This document shows positions 52,442-62,751 of a stretch of DNA of 64,000 nucleotides, piece after piece; the stretch's first letter is position 1; the number at the start of each line of letters is the position of its first letter. This DNA is from Halomonas sp. MCCC 1A13316 (GTDB taxonomy: Bacteria > Pseudomonadota > Gammaproteobacteria > Pseudomonadales > Halomonadaceae): NCBI RefSeq assembly GCF_014931605.1, contig NZ_CP053382.1, forward strand, positions 2,480,001 through 2,544,000. The letters are read 5' to 3'. The notes beneath the pieces were generated by a model. The model searched no databases. It was given only the letters and a program-made list of their open reading frames with translations, and had not been told where the DNA came from. Both the position numbers and the translations under genes were made by a program.

Positions 52442-54726
52442 GCCTTCACCTCTTGCGCTTCCTCGCCCACTCTGAGGCCAACCACACGGGCAAGTTCCGT
52501 GAAACCGGGGAAGGAGGTGGCAACGTTGGCGCAGTCATCGATGAGGATTTCCTCGCCGGCCCGCAGGGAAGCGATGACGAAGGCCATGGCGATGCGATGG
52601 TCGCCCAGGCTGTCGATGCGCCCGCCGCCGTAGGCGATGTCACTTCCACCGGCGCCGACGATGTCGATGCCGTCTTCCCGCACGGTGTGTTCGATGCCCA
52701 GGGTCGCCATCCCGTCGGCCATGGCCTGGATGCGGTCGGACTCCTTGACCCGCAACTCCTCGGCACCGCGCAGGCGGGTGGTGCCGGTGGCGCTGGCGGC
52801 GGCGATGAACAGTGCCGGAAACTCGTCGATGGCCAGTGGCACCTGGTCGAGGGGAATGTCGATGCCCTTGAGCGGCGCATAGCGGATGTGCAGGTCGGCT
52901 ACCGGCTCGCCGCCCACTTCATGTTCGTTGGTCAGGCGCAGGTCGGCGCCCATCAGCTTGAGGATGTTGATCACGCCGATACGCGTGGGGTTGATGCCAA
53001 CGTGCTCGAGCACCAGGTTGGAGCCCGGCGTGATCGCCGCTGCCACGAGGAAGAAGGTAGCGGAGGAAATATCCGAGGGCACGTCGATGGGTGCGGCGGT
53101 CAGCTTGCCGCCGCCCTGCAGCCAGCAGGTATCGCCTTCGCGGTCGACCCGATAGCCGAAGCCGGTCAGCATGCGCTCGGTATGATCGCGGGTGGGCGCC
53201 GGCTCGCGCACGCGGGTCTCGCCTTCGGCATAGAGCCCGGCGAGCAGCAGGCAGGATTTCACCTGGGCACTGGCCATGGGCATGTCGTAGTTGATTCCGC
53301 GAAGCTTCTGACCGCCGTGAATCTTCAGCGGCGGGCGCCCGCCCTCGGCGGTGTCGATCTTGGCCCCCATCAGCCGCAACGGGTCGGCCACGCGCCCCAT
53401 GGGGCGCTTGGTCAGCGAAGCGTCACCGATCAGCTCGGTGCTGAAGGCCTGCCCCGCCAGCAGGCCGGCGAACAGGCGCATGGCGGTGCCGGCATTGCCC
53501 ACGTAGAGCGGGCCGGAAGGCCCCTTGAGGCCATGCATGCCGACGCCGTGAATGGTCACGCGCCCTTGGTGCGGGCCTTCGATGGCCACGCCCATTTCGC
53601 GAAACGCCTGCAAGGTGGCCAGGCTGTCCTCCCCTTCCAGAAAGCCTTTCACTTCCGTGACGCCTTCGGCCAGCGCACCGAGCATGATCGAACGGTGGGA
53701 GATCGACTTATCGCCCGGTACGCGGATGCGGCCGGCTACACGGCCACCGGGCGCGGCCCGGAAGGTGAGTTTGCCTTGTTCTTGCATTTGGTATTCCGCC
53801 TGATAACTGGTCTGGTTCAGGAGAGAGTCGAAATAGTGCCGTGCGTGGCTGGCACGGTCGAAGATGGCAAGCATAGCATCGCCGTCGCCCGCTTCCACTG
53901 CCCGGCGCAGCCGGCCGAGCCCCACCTCGAAGTCGTCGAGGGAGGCCAGCACCGCATCGCGGTTGGCGGTAAAGATGTCGCGCCACATCACCGGGTCGCT
54001 GCCGGCGATACGGGTGAAGTCGCGAAAGCCACCGGCGGCGTAGCGGAAGATCTCCAGCCGCTCGTCCTGGCGCGCCAGGGTGTCCACCAGCGAGAAGGCG
54101 AGCAGGTGCGGCAGGTGGCTGGTACGAGCCAGCACCTGGTCGTGCCGGTCGACACCCATTTCCAGCACCTCGGCACCACAGGCCTGCCACAGCGCTAACA
54201 CCCGGGCCACAGCGGCCGGTGCGGTTGCGGGGGCCGGGGTGAGGATCACCTTGTGGCCGATGTAGAGCCGCGGGTTGGAGGCCGCCACTCCGCTCTTCTC
54301 GGAGCCCGCGATGGGGTGGCCCAGCACCAGGCCGGCGGGCAGCCGGCCGAAGGCCGCCAGGGCGCAGTCGCGCACCGCGGCCTTGGTGCTGCCGACGTCG
54401 GTGATGACCACGCGCGGGGACTCTCCCTCCAGCGCCTCTGGCGGCAACGCCGCGGCGAGCTCGGCCATCACGCCCTGCATGGCCAGCACCGGCACCGCCA
54501 GCACGATCAGCGTGGCGCCTTCCACCAGCGGCGCGAGCCGGGTATCGCCGTGATCGATCAGGCCCATCTGGATGCCGCGCTCGATCTCGCCGGGGTCCGG
54601 GTCGCAGGAGTGGATGGTTCCACTGAAGCCGGCAGCACGCAACGCGGCGGCAAGCGAGCCGCCGATCAGCCCAAGGCCGACGATGAGGATGCGCGATTCA
54701 TTCACGGGTGTCGTACCGCCCACCAC
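52438..54726 (-). CDS. aroA: Prephenate dehydrogenase / EPSP synthase fusion
   Basis: This 762-residue fusion has a TyrA domain in about residues 10-300 ([31 protein letters not shown]) and an AroA domain from ~315 ([49 protein letters not shown]). It makes 4-hydroxyphenylpyruvate and 5-enolpyruvylshikimate-3-phosphate, two separate steps of aromatic amino acid synthesis. GTG starts are possible at 54726, 54723 or 54705 (VNESRIL). The fusion is known in Pseudomonas and relatives. The gene lies 2 bp after pheA. Confidence 0.95.
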   Translation of the reverse strand: MVGGTTPVNESRILIVGLGLIGGSLAAALRAAGFSGTIHSCDPDPGEIERGIQMGLIDHGDTRLAPLVEGATLIVLAVPVLAMQGVMAELAAALPPEALEGESPRVVITDVGSTKAAVRDCALAAFGRLPAGLVLGHPIAGSEKSGVAASNPRLYIGHKVILTPAPATAPAAVARVLALWQACGAEVLEMGVDRHDQVLARTSHLPHLLAFSLVDTLARQDERLEIFRYAAGGFRDFTRIAGSDPVMWRDIFTANRDAVLASLDDFEVGLGRLRRAVEAGDGDAMLAIFDRASHARHYFDSLLNQTSYQAEYQMQEQGKLTFRAAPGGRVAGRIRVPGDKSISHRSIMLGALAEGVTEVKGFLEGEDSLATLQAFREMGVAIEGPHQGRVTIHGVGMHGLKGPSGPLYVGNAGTAMRLFAGLLAGQAFSTELIGDASLTKRPMGRVADPLRLMGAKIDTAEGGRPPLKIHGGQKLRGINYDMPMASAQVKSCLLLAGLYAEGETRVREPAPTRDHTERMLTGFGYRVDREGDTCWLQGGGKLTAAPIDVPSDISSATFFLVAAAITPGSNLVLEHVGINPTRIGVINILKLMGADLRLTNEHEVGGEPVADLHIRYAPLKGIDIPLDQVPLAIDEFPALFIAAASATGTTRLRGAEELRVKESDRIQAMADGMATLGIEHTVREDGIDIVGAGGSDIAYGGGRIDSLGDHRIAMAFVIASLRAGEEILIDDCANVATSFPGFTELARVVGLRVGEEAQEVKA

Positions 54727-54728
54727 GC

Positions 54729-55823
54729 TTACAGCACACCCACGGGGTAGGAGCCGAGCACCTTCACTTCGGAGGCGCGCAGGCGAACTTCCTCAAGTAC
54801 CGCGGCGACCCGGGGCTCGTCGACATGCCCCTTGAAGTCGATGAAGAACACGTAGTTCCACACCCCGGTGCGCGAGGGACGCGTCTCCAGGCGGGTCAGG
54901 TCGATACTGTGCCGGTGGAACGGTTCGAGCAGGTCGTGCAGGGCGCCGGGCTGGTTGCGCATGGCGACCACGATCGAGGTCTTGTCCTCGCCGGACATCG
55001 GCACGTGCTGGCTGCCGATGATCAGGAACCGCGTGGAGTTGTCGGGGCGGTCCTCGATCTTCTCCGCCACCTTCTCCAGGCCATAGAGCTTGGCCGCCAT
55101 GTCACCGGCGATGGCGGCACTGTGCCATTCGCTCTTGATCATGCGCGCCGCCTCGGCGTTGGACGAGACCGGCACCCGCTCGGCGCGGGGGTAGTGAGCA
55201 TCGAGCCACTTGCGACACTGCGCCAGCGACTGCGGGTGCGAGTAGACCCGCGAGACCTTGTCGCGCAGCGTGGTGTCGGACACCAGCAAATGGTGATGGA
55301 TGCGCAGCACCACCTCGCCACAGATATGGATCGAAGAATCCATGAACGAATCCAGGGTGTGGCTGACCACCCCCTCGGTGGAGTTCTCCACCGGCACCAC
55401 GCCATAGTTGACCGCCCCCGCCTCCACTTCGCGGAAGACTTCGTCGATGGCCGCCATGGGCATGCTCACCGCGCTCTCGCCGAAGTGCTTGAGCGCCGCC
55501 TGCTGGGTGAAGGTGCCTTCGGGGCCGAGGTAGGCCACCTTGGTGGGCTGCTCCAGCGCCAGGCAGGCGGACATGATCTCGCGGAACAGCCGCGCCATCT
55601 CTTCGCTGTTGAGCGGCCCGGGGTTGAGCTCCATGATGCGTCGCAGCACCTGGGCTTCGCGCTCGGGGCGATAGAAGACGGCGCTGGGATCGTGCTTCGT
55701 CTTGACTTCGGCGACCTGCTTGGCGCAATCGGCGCGGGCGCTGATCAGGCGCAGGATCTCGTTGTCGAGCGAATCGATACGCTCACGCAGCGAGTCGAGA
55801 TTGGTGGGGGTTTCGTCGGTCAT
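54729..55823 (-). CDS. pheA: Chorismate mutase / prephenate dehydratase
   Basis: This 364-residue bifunctional enzyme has an AroQ mutase at residues ~8-90 (LRERIDSLDNEILRLISARA), a dehydratase at ~95-275 (AYLGPEGTFTQQAALKHFG; VVPVENSTEGVV with the key Thr/Glu) and an ACT domain at ~285-360 (SIVVAMRNQPGALHDLLEPF) for Phe feedback. It follows serC with a 3-bp gap. Confidence 0.97.
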   Translation of the reverse strand: MTDETPTNLDSLRERIDSLDNEILRLISARADCAKQVAEVKTKHDPSAVFYRPEREAQVLRRIMELNPGPLNSEEMARLFREIMSACLALEQPTKVAYLGPEGTFTQQAALKHFGESAVSMPMAAIDEVFREVEAGAVNYGVVPVENSTEGVVSHTLDSFMDSSIHICGEVVLRIHHHLLVSDTTLRDKVSRVYSHPQSLAQCRKWLDAHYPRAERVPVSSNAEAARMIKSEWHSAAIAGDMAAKLYGLEKVAEKIEDRPDNSTRFLIIGSQHVPMSGEDKTSIVVAMRNQPGALHDLLEPFHRHSIDLTRLETRPSRTGVWNYVFFIDFKGHVDEPRVAAVLEEVRLRASEVKVLGSYPVGVL

Positions 55824-55826
55824 GGC

Positions 55827-56912
55827 TTATCCCCTGCGTTGCTCGAAGTCGGCCATGAAGTCGATCAGCGTATCGACGGCCGCTTCGGGTACGGCGTTGT
55901 AGAGGCTCGCCCGCATGCCGCCGACGCTGCGGTGGCCCTTGAGGTTGAGCAGCCCGGCTTCCTCGGCTTCGGCCAGGAACGGCTTGTCGAGGCGCTCGTC
56001 GGCCAGCACGAAGGGTACGTTCGTGCGCGAACGATTGCGCAGGGCGATGGGGTTGGAATAAAGGCCGCTTTCATCGATCGCTGCATACAGCTTGGCTGCC
56101 TTGCGCGCGTTGATGTTCGCCATGGCCTCGAGCCCGCCGATGTCATGCTTGAGCCACTGGAACACCAGCCCCGCCAGGTACCAGGCGTAGGTGGGCGGCG
56201 TGTTGACCATGGAGCCCGCCTCGGCCACGGCCTGGTAGTCGAACAGGCTGGGAATGCGCTCGCAGCGCTGGTCGAGTAGGTCGTCACGCACCAGCACCAG
56301 GGTCAGACCGGCGGGGCCGATGTTCTTCTGCGCCCCGGCATAGATCAACCCGAAGCGCGAAACGTCGAGCGGCTCGGCCAGAATGCTCGAGGAGTAGTCG
56401 CACACCAGCGGTACGCTGACGTCGGGAATATAGTCGAACTCGAGCCCGCCGATGGTTTCGTTGGCGGTGTAGTGCAGGTAGGCGGCGTCACTCGACAGCG
56501 CCAGCTCCGCCTGGGTCGGCACTTCGGTGTGGCCGCTGGCCTCACTGGAACCCGCCAAGTGCACGCCAAAGCCAAGATGCTTGGCTTCCGCCAGCGCCTT
56601 CTTGCCCCAGATGCCGGTGTAGAGGAAGTTGGCCGTGCCGCCCTGCCCCAGCAGGTTCATCGGCACCATCGAGAACTGCAGGCTGGCGCCGCCCTGCAGG
56701 AACAGCACCTTGTAGTTCTCGGGTATGGCGAGCAGCTCGCGCAGGTCGGCCTCGGCCTGCTCGGCGATGGCCACGAACTCGGGCGAGCGGTGGCTCATTT
56801 CCATCACCGAGAGCCCGCGGCCGTGGTAGTCGAGCATTTCTTCCCGCGCGCGCTCCAGCACCGCGGTGGGCAGCGCCGCAGGACCGGCGCAGAAGTTATA
56901 GTGGCGTGTCAT
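55827..56912 (-). CDS. serC: Phosphoserine aminotransferase
   Basis: This 361-residue PLP enzyme catalyses transamination in serine and pyridoxal-phosphate synthesis. The N-terminus YNFCAGPAALPTAVLE is diagnostic, and the PLP lysine lies in YAGAQKNIGPAGL. The ATG at 56912 is 197 bp after gyrA, with a hairpin between. It heads the serC-pheA-aroA-cmk cluster. Confidence 0.97.
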   Translation of the reverse strand: MTRHYNFCAGPAALPTAVLERAREEMLDYHGRGLSVMEMSHRSPEFVAIAEQAEADLRELLAIPENYKVLFLQGGASLQFSMVPMNLLGQGGTANFLYTGIWGKKALAEAKHLGFGVHLAGSSEASGHTEVPTQAELALSSDAAYLHYTANETIGGLEFDYIPDVSVPLVCDYSSSILAEPLDVSRFGLIYAGAQKNIGPAGLTLVLVRDDLLDQRCERIPSLFDYQAVAEAGSMVNTPPTYAWYLAGLVFQWLKHDIGGLEAMANINARKAAKLYAAIDESGLYSNPIALRNRSRTNVPFVLADERLDKPFLAEAEEAGLLNLKGHRSVGGMRASLYNAVPEAAVDTLIDFMADFEQRRG

Positions 56913-57032
56913 CAGCGTCGTGGTTCCGTTCTGCTCATTTCGTGTCGAGGCGAGATGAGCGCCCTAGCAGACGATGAGCTAACCCGGCGACCAGCCTGCG
57001 CGAGGGCGCTGTAAACCCCTCCCTGGGAGCTA

Positions 57033-57054
57033 CTTTTGCCATCCATGGCAAAAG
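57033..57054 (-). terminator. Hairpin between gyrA and serC
   Basis: CTTTTGCC/GGCAAAAG forms an 8-bp stem with a 6-nt loop. The AT pairs at the base give a short run of T on the minus strand, though no long U-tract follows. It may limit gyrA readthrough into serC. Confidence 0.5.
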
Positions 57055-57109
57055 ACCCTCGCTTCGACTGGTCCCCGGCGCTCATCGCTCGGCATGGCGC
57101 GGCAGGCCT

Positions 57110-59842
57110 TTACTCGTCGTTTTTGGTCTCGCCCATGTTGCCATTCTCCTCCGCGCCCTGCTCCGGCGAATCCGTTCCATCGGACGGTGCTGTCTCTTCG
57201 GACTCACCCTCGATGACTTCGCTCTCGACCTCCTCGGGCTCGTCGATACGCACGGTCTTGACCAGCTTCTCGTCGTTGCCCAGGCGGATCAACATCACGC
57301 CTTGGGTGTTGCGCGAGGTGATCGAGACTTCATCGACACGGGTACGCACCAGGGTGCCGCGATCGGTGATCAGCATCATCTCGTCGGCCGAGTAGACCTG
57401 CATGGCCGCCACCAGGGAGCCGTTGCGCTCGCTGGTCTGCATGGCGATCACGCCCTGGCCGCCGCGCCCGCGCAGCGGGAATTCCTCGAGCCGGGTGCGC
57501 TTGCCGTAGCCGTTCTCTGAAGCGGTGAGGATGTAGATCTGGCCGCCATTGCCGTTCTCCAGCGCAGCGGCCTCTTCGGCTTCCGTCTCGCTGTCGGCAT
57601 CGGCATCGATCTGCTGGCTCTGCGGGATGATCAGGCTGATCACCTCGGCACCGCCGAGCAGCCGCATGCCGCGTACGCCGCGGGCGGTACGCCCCATGGC
57701 GCGTACGTTAGTTTCCTCGAAGCGGATCGCCTTGCCGTTGGACGACAGCAGCATCACATGGTCGTTGCCCGAGGTAATCGCGGCGCCCACCAGGCGGTCG
57801 TCTTCCTCGATGTCGATGGCAATCAGGCCGACGCTGCGCGGACGCGAGAACTGGTCGAGGCTGGTGCGCTTGACGGTGCCCTTGGCGGTGGCGAAGAAGA
57901 TGTAGCAGTCGGGACTGTAGTCCTTCACCGGCAGGATGGCGTTGATCGCCTCGCCCTCATCCAGCGGCAGCAGGTTGACCAGCGGCTTGCCGCGGGAACC
58001 ACGGCTGGCGGCCGGCATCTCGTAGACCTTGAGCCAGTAGACCTTGCCCTTGTTGGAGAACAACAGCACCGTGTCGTGGGTGGAAGCCACCAGCAGGTGC
58101 TCGATGACGTCCTCGTCCTTCATCGAGGTGGCCGATTTGCCACGCCCGCCGCGGCGCTGGGCCTGGTAGTCGGAGAGCGGCTGGGTCTTGGCGTAGCCGG
58201 TACGCGAAACCGTGACCACCATGTCTTCTTCGGCGATCAGGTCTTCGATGGAGAGGTCGAGATGGCTGGCCTGGATCTCGGTGCGCCGCGCATCGCTGAA
58301 TTGGTCGCGCACCGCGGTGAGCTCCTCGCGGATCACCTCGAGCAGGCGCTCGCTGGAAGCGAGAATGGCCGTAAGCTCGGCGATCTTCTCGAGGATGCCC
58401 AGGTACTCGTCGAGCAGCTTTTCCGTCTCTAGCCCGGTCAGGCGATGCAGACGCAATTCGAGGATGGCCTGGGCCTGGGCCGGCGAGAGGCGGTATTCGG
58501 TGCCGGTGGTATTAAGGCCGAAGCCCTCTTCCAGTTCCTCGGGCTTGCACGAGGTGGCCCCGGCACGCTCGAGCATGGCGGTGACCTGGCCGGGCGGCCA
58601 TACCTTGTCGAGCAGCTTCTCCTTGGCCTCGGCGGCGCTCGGCGAGGCCTTGATCAGCTCGATCACCTCGTCGATGTTGGAGATGGCGACGGCCAGGCCT
58701 TCGAGGATATGGCCGCGTTCACGCGCCTTCTTCAGTTCGAACAGGGTACGCCGGGTGACGACTTCCCGGCGGTGACGAATGAAGGCCTCGAGGATTTCCT
58801 TGAGGTTGAGTATCTTCGGCTGGCCGTTCTCGATGGCGACCATGTTGATACCGAAGACATTCTGCAGCTGGGTCTGGGCGAAGAGATTGTTGACCACCAC
58901 TTCGCCGGATTCGCCGCGCTTGATCTCGATTACCACGCGCAGGCCGTCCTTGTCGGACTCGTCGCGCAGCTCGGCGATACCTTCGATCTTCTTGTCCTTC
59001 ACCAGCTCGGCGATCTTTTCGATCAGCCGCGCCTTGTTCACCTGATAGGGAAGCTCGGTGATGATGATGTGGTCGCGGCCGGTCTTGTCGTCATGCTCGA
59101 TAGTGTGGCGAGCGCGCACGTAGATGCGGCCGCGGCCGGTACGGTAGGCCTCGAGGATGCCGGCGCGGCCGTTGATGATGCCGGCCGTGGGGAAGTCGGG
59201 GCCCGAGATGTACTCCATCAGGTCGTCGACGGTCAGTGTATAGTCATCAATCAGCGCCAGGCAGCCGTCGATCACCTCGCCCATGTTGTGGGGCGGGATG
59301 TTGGTGGCCATGCCGACGGCGATACCCGAGGAGCCGTTGATCAGCAGGTTGGGCACCTTGGTCGGCAGCACGTCGGGAATGCGTTCGGTGCCGTCGTAGT
59401 TGTCGACCCAATCGACGGTGTCTTTCTCGAGGTCGGCCAGCAGCTCATGAGCGAGCTTGGCCATGCGCACTTCGGTGTAACGCATCGCCGCGGCGCTGTC
59501 GCCATCGATGGAACCGAAGTTGCCTTGGCCGTCGACCAGCACGTGACGCATGGAGAAATGCTGCGCCATACGCACGATGGTGTCGTAGACCGCGCTGTCA
59601 CCATGGGGGTGGTACTTACCGATGACGTCGCCCACGACGCGGGCCGACTTCTTGTAAGCCTTGTTCCAGTCGTTGCCGAGCTCGTGCATGGCAAACAGCA
59701 CACGCCGGTGCACCGGCTTGAGGCCGTCGCGCACGTCCGGCAACGCTCGGCCGATGATCACGCTCATCGCGTAGTCGAGGTACGACTGCTTCAGTTCGTC
59801 CTCGATGTTGACTGGCAGAATCTCTCTGGCGATGTCACCCAT
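57110..59842 (-). CDS. gyrA: DNA gyrase subunit A
   Basis: This 910-residue topoisomerase subunit is slightly longer than the E. coli protein. The catalytic Tyr is Y122 (AMRYTE). The quinolone region [10 protein letters not shown] has S83 and D87 in the wild-type state. The GyrA box QRRGGRG marks the C-terminal DNA-wrapping domain. The very acidic tail ([20 protein letters not shown] and beyond) is typical of halophiles. Confidence 0.98.
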   Translation of the reverse strand: MGDIAREILPVNIEDELKQSYLDYAMSVIIGRALPDVRDGLKPVHRRVLFAMHELGNDWNKAYKKSARVVGDVIGKYHPHGDSAVYDTIVRMAQHFSMRHVLVDGQGNFGSIDGDSAAAMRYTEVRMAKLAHELLADLEKDTVDWVDNYDGTERIPDVLPTKVPNLLINGSSGIAVGMATNIPPHNMGEVIDGCLALIDDYTLTVDDLMEYISGPDFPTAGIINGRAGILEAYRTGRGRIYVRARHTIEHDDKTGRDHIIITELPYQVNKARLIEKIAELVKDKKIEGIAELRDESDKDGLRVVIEIKRGESGEVVVNNLFAQTQLQNVFGINMVAIENGQPKILNLKEILEAFIRHRREVVTRRTLFELKKARERGHILEGLAVAISNIDEVIELIKASPSAAEAKEKLLDKVWPPGQVTAMLERAGATSCKPEELEEGFGLNTTGTEYRLSPAQAQAILELRLHRLTGLETEKLLDEYLGILEKIAELTAILASSERLLEVIREELTAVRDQFSDARRTEIQASHLDLSIEDLIAEEDMVVTVSRTGYAKTQPLSDYQAQRRGGRGKSATSMKDEDVIEHLLVASTHDTVLLFSNKGKVYWLKVYEMPAASRGSRGKPLVNLLPLDEGEAINAILPVKDYSPDCYIFFATAKGTVKRTSLDQFSRPRSVGLIAIDIEEDDRLVGAAITSGNDHVMLLSSNGKAIRFEETNVRAMGRTARGVRGMRLLGGAEVISLIIPQSQQIDADADSETEAEEAAALENGNGGQIYILTASENGYGKRTRLEEFPLRGRGGQGVIAMQTSERNGSLVAAMQVYSADEMMLITDRGTLVRTRVDEVSITSRNTQGVMLIRLGNDEKLVKTVRIDEPEEVESEVIEGESEETAPSDGTDSPEQGAEENGNMGETKNDE

Positions 59843-59994
59843 GGGTCGTCGAATCCTTTGCGCTTCAAGCAGATTGGCACATGAGAGCTATGCGCCATTA
59901 CAGCCTGCCATCATACCACCGCAGGCAACACAAAGGCAGCGTGAGGCACAGGGCACAGGAAGGCTGGACAGGGCCCGCGAGATATTGGCGTGGC

Positions 59995-60423
59995 TTAGCT
60001 TTCTTTGGGCAACACCAGCGGCTCCAGTGCCTGGCGAATCTCCCCTTCGATGGCCATGGACTGCTTGGCGCGTACGTCGAGCAGCACGAAGGTGAGGTCG
60101 GCATCGGTTATCTGCTGGCCGTCGCCGATGCGACGGATCTCCTGGTACATGCGTGCGCTGCGGCTACCCAGCTCTGCCACACGGGTGAGCACCTCGAGGT
60201 CATCGCCGGCTACCGCCGCCTGGCGATAGTTGATGTTGAGATTGACCGCCACAAGCGCCGGGTTGCCTGAAGCGAAATGCCGGGCAAGCTCGGGACGGTC
60301 GTCGAAGTAACCCCAGCGCCCTTCTTCCAGGAACTCCAGGTAGCGGGCATTGTTGACGTGGCCATAACCATCCAGGTGATAACCACGTACGCGCAGGGTG
60401 ACGCGGGAAATTCGCTTGTCCAC
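59995..60423 (-). CDS. Acyl-CoA thioesterase, YbgC/FadM-like hotdog fold
   Basis: The protein is 142 residues from GTG 60423 after AAGGAGAG; the frame runs upstream to 60615, but that part is non-coding in appearance. RVRGYHLDGYGHVNNARYLE contains the catalytic-site Asp and His of the 4HBT family (DGYGHVNN). NINYRQAAVAGDDLEVLTRV is the central strand. It probably hydrolyses medium or long acyl-CoAs. It lies upstream of gyrA on the same strand. Confidence 0.88.
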   Translation of the reverse strand: MDKRISRVTLRVRGYHLDGYGHVNNARYLEFLEEGRWGYFDDRPELARHFASGNPALVAVNLNINYRQAAVAGDDLEVLTRVAELGSRSARMYQEIRRIGDGQQITDADLTFVLLDVRAKQSMAIEGEIRQALEPLVLPKES

Positions 60424-60604
60424 GGGCGATACTCTCCTTCCTTTACTAGTGACGATCCCGCTCGATTCTAGGCTCGCCTTCACTCCGAATTCAAACAAGA
60501 GTTTGAATTCTCTCTCTGGTTCCGGCGAGAAAGCCACAAGTGCCACTGGAACCCACGTTCCCCCTTCGCCATAATATGCGTCCTTTACGCTCAGGAAATG
60601 CGCC

Positions 60605-61534
60605 ATGTGGTTCAAGCACTTGCACCTTTACCGCCTGCACGGGTCGGCGGGGATTCCCGCAGCCGACCTGGAAGCCGCCCTGGCCGAGCAGGCGGCACGT
60701 ACGCCCGGCAGTCAGGAAGCCAGGCGCGTTGGCTGGTGCCCTCCCGCCGGGCGCGCCGGTACCGCCCTGCTGCACGAGCTGCAGGGGCAACGCTTGATGA
60801 CCATGCTGCGCCATGAGCGGCTGCTGCCCGCCGGCGTAGTGCGCGAAGAGCTGGAAGAGCGCGGCGCTGACATCGAGGCCCGCGAGGGCCGCAAGCTGCG
60901 CCGCCAGGAGAAGCAGGAACTCAAGGAACAGATCTACGAGGAGTTGTTGCCGCGCGCCTTCATCCGCAGCCAGAAGGTCGACCTGTGGTGGGATACGCGG
61001 CGCAACCTGATCGCGGTCAACACCAGCTCGCGCAAGCGCGCCGAAGAGGCGCTGGATCTGCTGCGTGAGACGCTTGGCAGCTTGAAAGTCACGCCGCTGG
61101 CGACCCAGACCCTGCCGATGCGTGCCATGACGCAGTGGCTTGCCGAAGAAGACTCTCGCCCTGCCTCGCTGCAGCTCGGCGATCAGGTTGAGCTCAAGGC
61201 CAAGGGCGACGACGGCGTACTGCGCGCGCGCCAGGTGGATCTGGACAGCGACGAGATCCAACAGCTGCTCTCTGCCGGTAGGCAGGCCAGCCGCCTGGGG
61301 GTCGAGGTCGAGGGACGGCTCGCCTATGTGCTGCACGATGACCTGACGCTCAAATCCCTGCGGTTCAGTGACGCCCTGATCGACGAAGCGGGTGAGATCG
61401 AGGACGATGGCGATGCCATCGTGCGTCTCGAAGCCGACTTCATGCTGATGGCCCAGGCCCTGGCCGAAGAGGTGGAACAACTGATCACTTGGCTGGGCGG
61501 CGAGGCCAATGCCGCCCCGCAGGAAAGTGAATGA
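60605..61534 (+). CDS. rdgC: Recombination-associated protein RdgC
   Basis: This 309-residue ring-forming, non-specific DNA-binding protein limits RecA action. MWFKHLHLYRLH at the start, LLPRAFIRSQKVDLWWDTRR in the middle, and the C-terminal DLTLKSLRFSDALIDEAGEI are RdgC hallmarks. Its stop overlaps the next gene (ATGA). Confidence 0.95.
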   Translation: MWFKHLHLYRLHGSAGIPAADLEAALAEQAARTPGSQEARRVGWCPPAGRAGTALLHELQGQRLMTMLRHERLLPAGVVREELEERGADIEAREGRKLRRQEKQELKEQIYEELLPRAFIRSQKVDLWWDTRRNLIAVNTSSRKRAEEALDLLRETLGSLKVTPLATQTLPMRAMTQWLAEEDSRPASLQLGDQVELKAKGDDGVLRARQVDLDSDEIQQLLSAGRQASRLGVEVEGRLAYVLHDDLTLKSLRFSDALIDEAGEIEDDGDAIVRLEADFMLMAQALAEEVEQLITWLGGEANAAPQESE

Positions 61535-62751
61535 TTCAACCTGGCAACCAAGACACACAGATGACCGACACCGCGACAGGCACGACTTCAACGGATCCCT
61601 GGGCCGATATCCGCCCCTACCGGGACGACGAGGCAGCAGCGGTACTGGCTAAACTGGCCGCAAACCGTGAGCTGCTCGATGCCCTGACCCGCTACCGGCT
61701 GCCGCGCCTGAGCCGCACGCTGCCTTGGTTGGCGCGCGCCCTGGCCTCCTACGCGATTCGCCGCGAGACCCGCGACGTAAACAGCGTGCGCGATTTTCAG
61801 ATGCGCGTGGCGTATTACATGGAGCGCATGATCCGCACCTCCACCGACGATTTTCGCGTCGAGGGACTCGAGCACCTGAACCCGGATACTGCCTACCTGT
61901 TCATCGGCAACCATCGTGACATCTCGCTGGATCCGGCCTTCGTCAATTACGCCCTGCACCAGGCCGGGCGCGATACGGTGCGCATCGCCATCGGCGACAA
62001 CCTGCTCAAGAAGCCCTACGTGACCGACCTGATGCGGCTCAACAAGAGCTTCATCGTGCCGCGTGCCCTGCGCGGCAAGCGCGCCATGCTGGCAGCCTAT
62101 CAGAACCTCTCGAGCTATATTCGCCATTCGATCACCGAGGACAATCACTCGATCTGGATGGCTCAGCGCGAGGGACGCGCCAAGGACGGCATCGACCGTA
62201 CCGATACGGCCATCATCAAGATGCTGACCATGGCCAGGCGCCAGGAGGATCGTAGCGCCCCCATCGGCGATGCCATCGCCGAGCTGCGCATGGTTCCGGT
62301 GTCGATCAGCTACGAGTACGACCCCTGCGACCTGCAGAAAGCGCGCGAACTACACGCCATTCACAGCCAGGGCAGCTACGAGAAGAGCGAATTCGAGGAC
62401 ATTAGCTCCATCGTGGCAGGCATCACCGGCCACAAGGGGCGCGTGGAACTGCGCTTTGGCGAGCCACTCGGTACCGGCTTCGACACCCCGGAAGCGGTGG
62501 CCGCCGAGATCGACCGCCAGGTGGTCGGTGGATACCACCTCTTCCCCAGTCACTACCTGGCTTTGGAAGCGTTGGGCGATGCCCCCGAGCTGCTGGACAT
62601 GAGCGAGGTCAGCGACGTCGACCGGGCACGCTTCCAGGCGCGCCTGAACGATGTGCCTGCAGAGCTGCGCGACTGGTGGCTGACCCAGTATGCCAACCCC
62701 GTTCGCAACAAGGCGGCACGGCTCGCTGGCCGTGACCTGACAGCGCCGTGA
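61531..62751 (+). CDS. PlsC-type 1-acylglycerol-3-phosphate acyltransferase family protein
   Basis: This 406-residue protein has the acyltransferase motif GNHRDISLDPAF (NHxxxxD, near residues 126-137) and a second block FIVPRALRGKRAML. It lacks clear membrane helices, and is longer than PlsC (~240). It may be a GPAT-like or lysophospholipid acyltransferase. ATG 61531 overlaps rdgC by 4 bp with AGGAAAG ahead; ATG 61561 is an alternative. Confidence 0.8.
   Translation: MIQPGNQDTQMTDTATGTTSTDPWADIRPYRDDEAAAVLAKLAANRELLDALTRYRLPRLSRTLPWLARALASYAIRRETRDVNSVRDFQMRVAYYMERMIRTSTDDFRVEGLEHLNPDTAYLFIGNHRDISLDPAFVNYALHQAGRDTVRIAIGDNLLKKPYVTDLMRLNKSFIVPRALRGKRAMLAAYQNLSSYIRHSITEDNHSIWMAQREGRAKDGIDRTDTAIIKMLTMARRQEDRSAPIGDAIAELRMVPVSISYEYDPCDLQKARELHAIHSQGSYEKSEFEDISSIVAGITGHKGRVELRFGEPLGTGFDTPEAVAAEIDRQVVGGYHLFPSHYLALEALGDAPELLDMSEVSDVDRARFQARLNDVPAELRDWWLTQYANPVRNKAARLAGRDLTAP

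Noticed and set aside
52453..54198. Long plus-strand open frame opposite the tyrA-aroA gene
   Set aside because: Antisense shadow; no domain, no ribosome site, and the minus-strand gene is certain.
54708..56279. Long plus-strand open frame opposite pheA and serC
   Set aside because: Antisense shadow; crosses the boundary between two certain genes.
58445..59884. Long plus-strand open frame opposite gyrA
   Set aside because: Antisense shadow of a certain gene.
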